From the NCBI GenBank assembly GCA_016946835.1, contig JACVTC010000071.1, positions 313,501-377,500 on the forward strand: a stretch of 64,000 nt of DNA, given 5' to 3'. Both the position numbers and the translations under genes were made by a program. Within the stretch, counting starts at the first letter, position 1, and each line of letters opens with the position of its first letter. This stretch comes from Neocallimastix lanati (nom. inval.). Lineage: Eukaryota; Neocallimastigomycota; Neocallimastigomycetes; Neocallimastigales; Neocallimastigaceae. This document shows, one piece after another, positions 63,442 to 64,000 of this stretch. The notes below the pieces were generated by a model. That model ran no database searches and was not told the origin of the DNA. It saw nothing but the letters and a program-made list of their open reading frames with translations.

Positions 63442-64000
63442 TCTATATACTATAAAATTACTTTATTATTATTATTATTATTATTTTTATTTTTATATTA
63501 TTTTTTTTTATTAAAATATCATTTTATTTATTATCATAAATCTTCATTTTTCATTTTTATTTTTTTTTTAATATTTTAAATTTCTATGCAGCTTTTTATT
63601 TTTATTTTTATTTTTTTTCTTTTTTATTTTTATTTGAATTTATATAATTTAAATAAATGTTTGATTAATATTATTTTAAATTTTATACAAGATTAATAAT
63701 ATACATAATACTAATACTAATACTAATAATAATTAATAATTAATTAAATAACAACAACAATAATAATAATAAAACAAAATAAAATATTAATAATAAAAAC
63801 AAAAAACAAAAAACAAAAAACAAAAAACAAAAAACAAAAACAAAAAAAAAATTAAAAAACTATTTTTAATAATAAAATATATTATTTATATTCAAGAAAA
63901 TTAATAAATAAATCTATTTTTACAATGGTATATTGATTAATATATATTTAAATATACATTTATAATTCTTAAAGTTAATAGATTCCTTTATATAAATAAA
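63442..64000. other. AT-only spacer at the right edge
   Basis: No gene seen. Holds a short (CAAAAAA)n array (about 63797-63846) and ATT, ACT and AAT runs. Confidence 0.7.
63797..63846. repeat. (CAAAAAA)n short array
   Basis: Seven or so CAAAAAA units with 6-A spacing, ending in poly(A). Superficially telomere-like in period, but internal, short and flanked by ordinary AT sequence. Confidence 0.8.

Noticed and set aside
63797-63846. Telomere-like repeat
   Set aside because: CAAAAAA units lack the G-rich strand asymmetry of telomeres, number only about seven and lie inside the sequence.

Overview
The window is extremely AT-rich nuclear DNA from a eukaryote, with long poly(A)/poly(T) runs, AT-only microsatellites and spliceosomal GT-AG introns. 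Six host genes are supported. Near-total AT intergenic sequence, a malic enzyme gene with optimised codons, a type III glutamine synthetase and a fungal-style three-KH protein with Asn tracts best fit an anaerobic gut fungus (Neocallimastigomycota). This is inference; a dictyostelid-like amoeba is the main alternative.

Layout. 1-8.6 kb: AT desert holding one 377-bp MULE-like MITE with a perfect 9-bp target duplication, plus tandem repeats. 8.6-10.9 kb: malic enzyme (2 exons). 11.6-21.5 kb: a pile of LINE (non-LTR retrotransposon) copies, including a nearly full-length but decayed one (about 12.1-17.0 kb) inserted into an older LINE with a 12-bp target duplication. 21.5-30.2 kb: AT desert. 30.2-34.8 kb: intronless three-KH RNA-binding protein. 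35.9-39.8 kb: second LINE pile. 39.8-46.9 kb: low-complexity DNA with one GC-richer unassigned island and a minisatellite. 46.9-49.5 kb: glutamine synthetase III (2 exons). 50.2-52.2 kb: third LINE pile. 53.0-56.2 kb: PIG-U, GPI transamidase subunit (9 exons). 57.2-59.5 kb: TPR protein with an intact Hsp70/Hsp90-tail clamp (4 exons). 61.2-63.4 kb: NUP37 nucleoporin (9 exons, one apparently of 5 nt).

All six genes and every recognisable LINE piece lie on the + strand. The genes are unrelated housekeeping functions and not a pathway cluster: malate decarboxylation, ammonia assimilation, RNA binding, GPI anchoring, chaperone adaptor and nuclear pore. Malic enzyme and GS III have few introns and use G/C-ending codons (AAG, AAC, TTC) heavily, as in strongly expressed genes. 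PIG-U and NUP37 have many short AT introns and A/T-ending codons.

The most unusual material is the LINE population. At least three 3'-tail types recur, copies are joined head-to-tail at their poly(A) tails, and several share an unnamed C-terminal domain (starting FLLGG) beyond the usual zinc-binding motif. No tRNA, rRNA or CRISPR was recognised. All gene models come from reading splice sites by eye, with phase checked across every junction.
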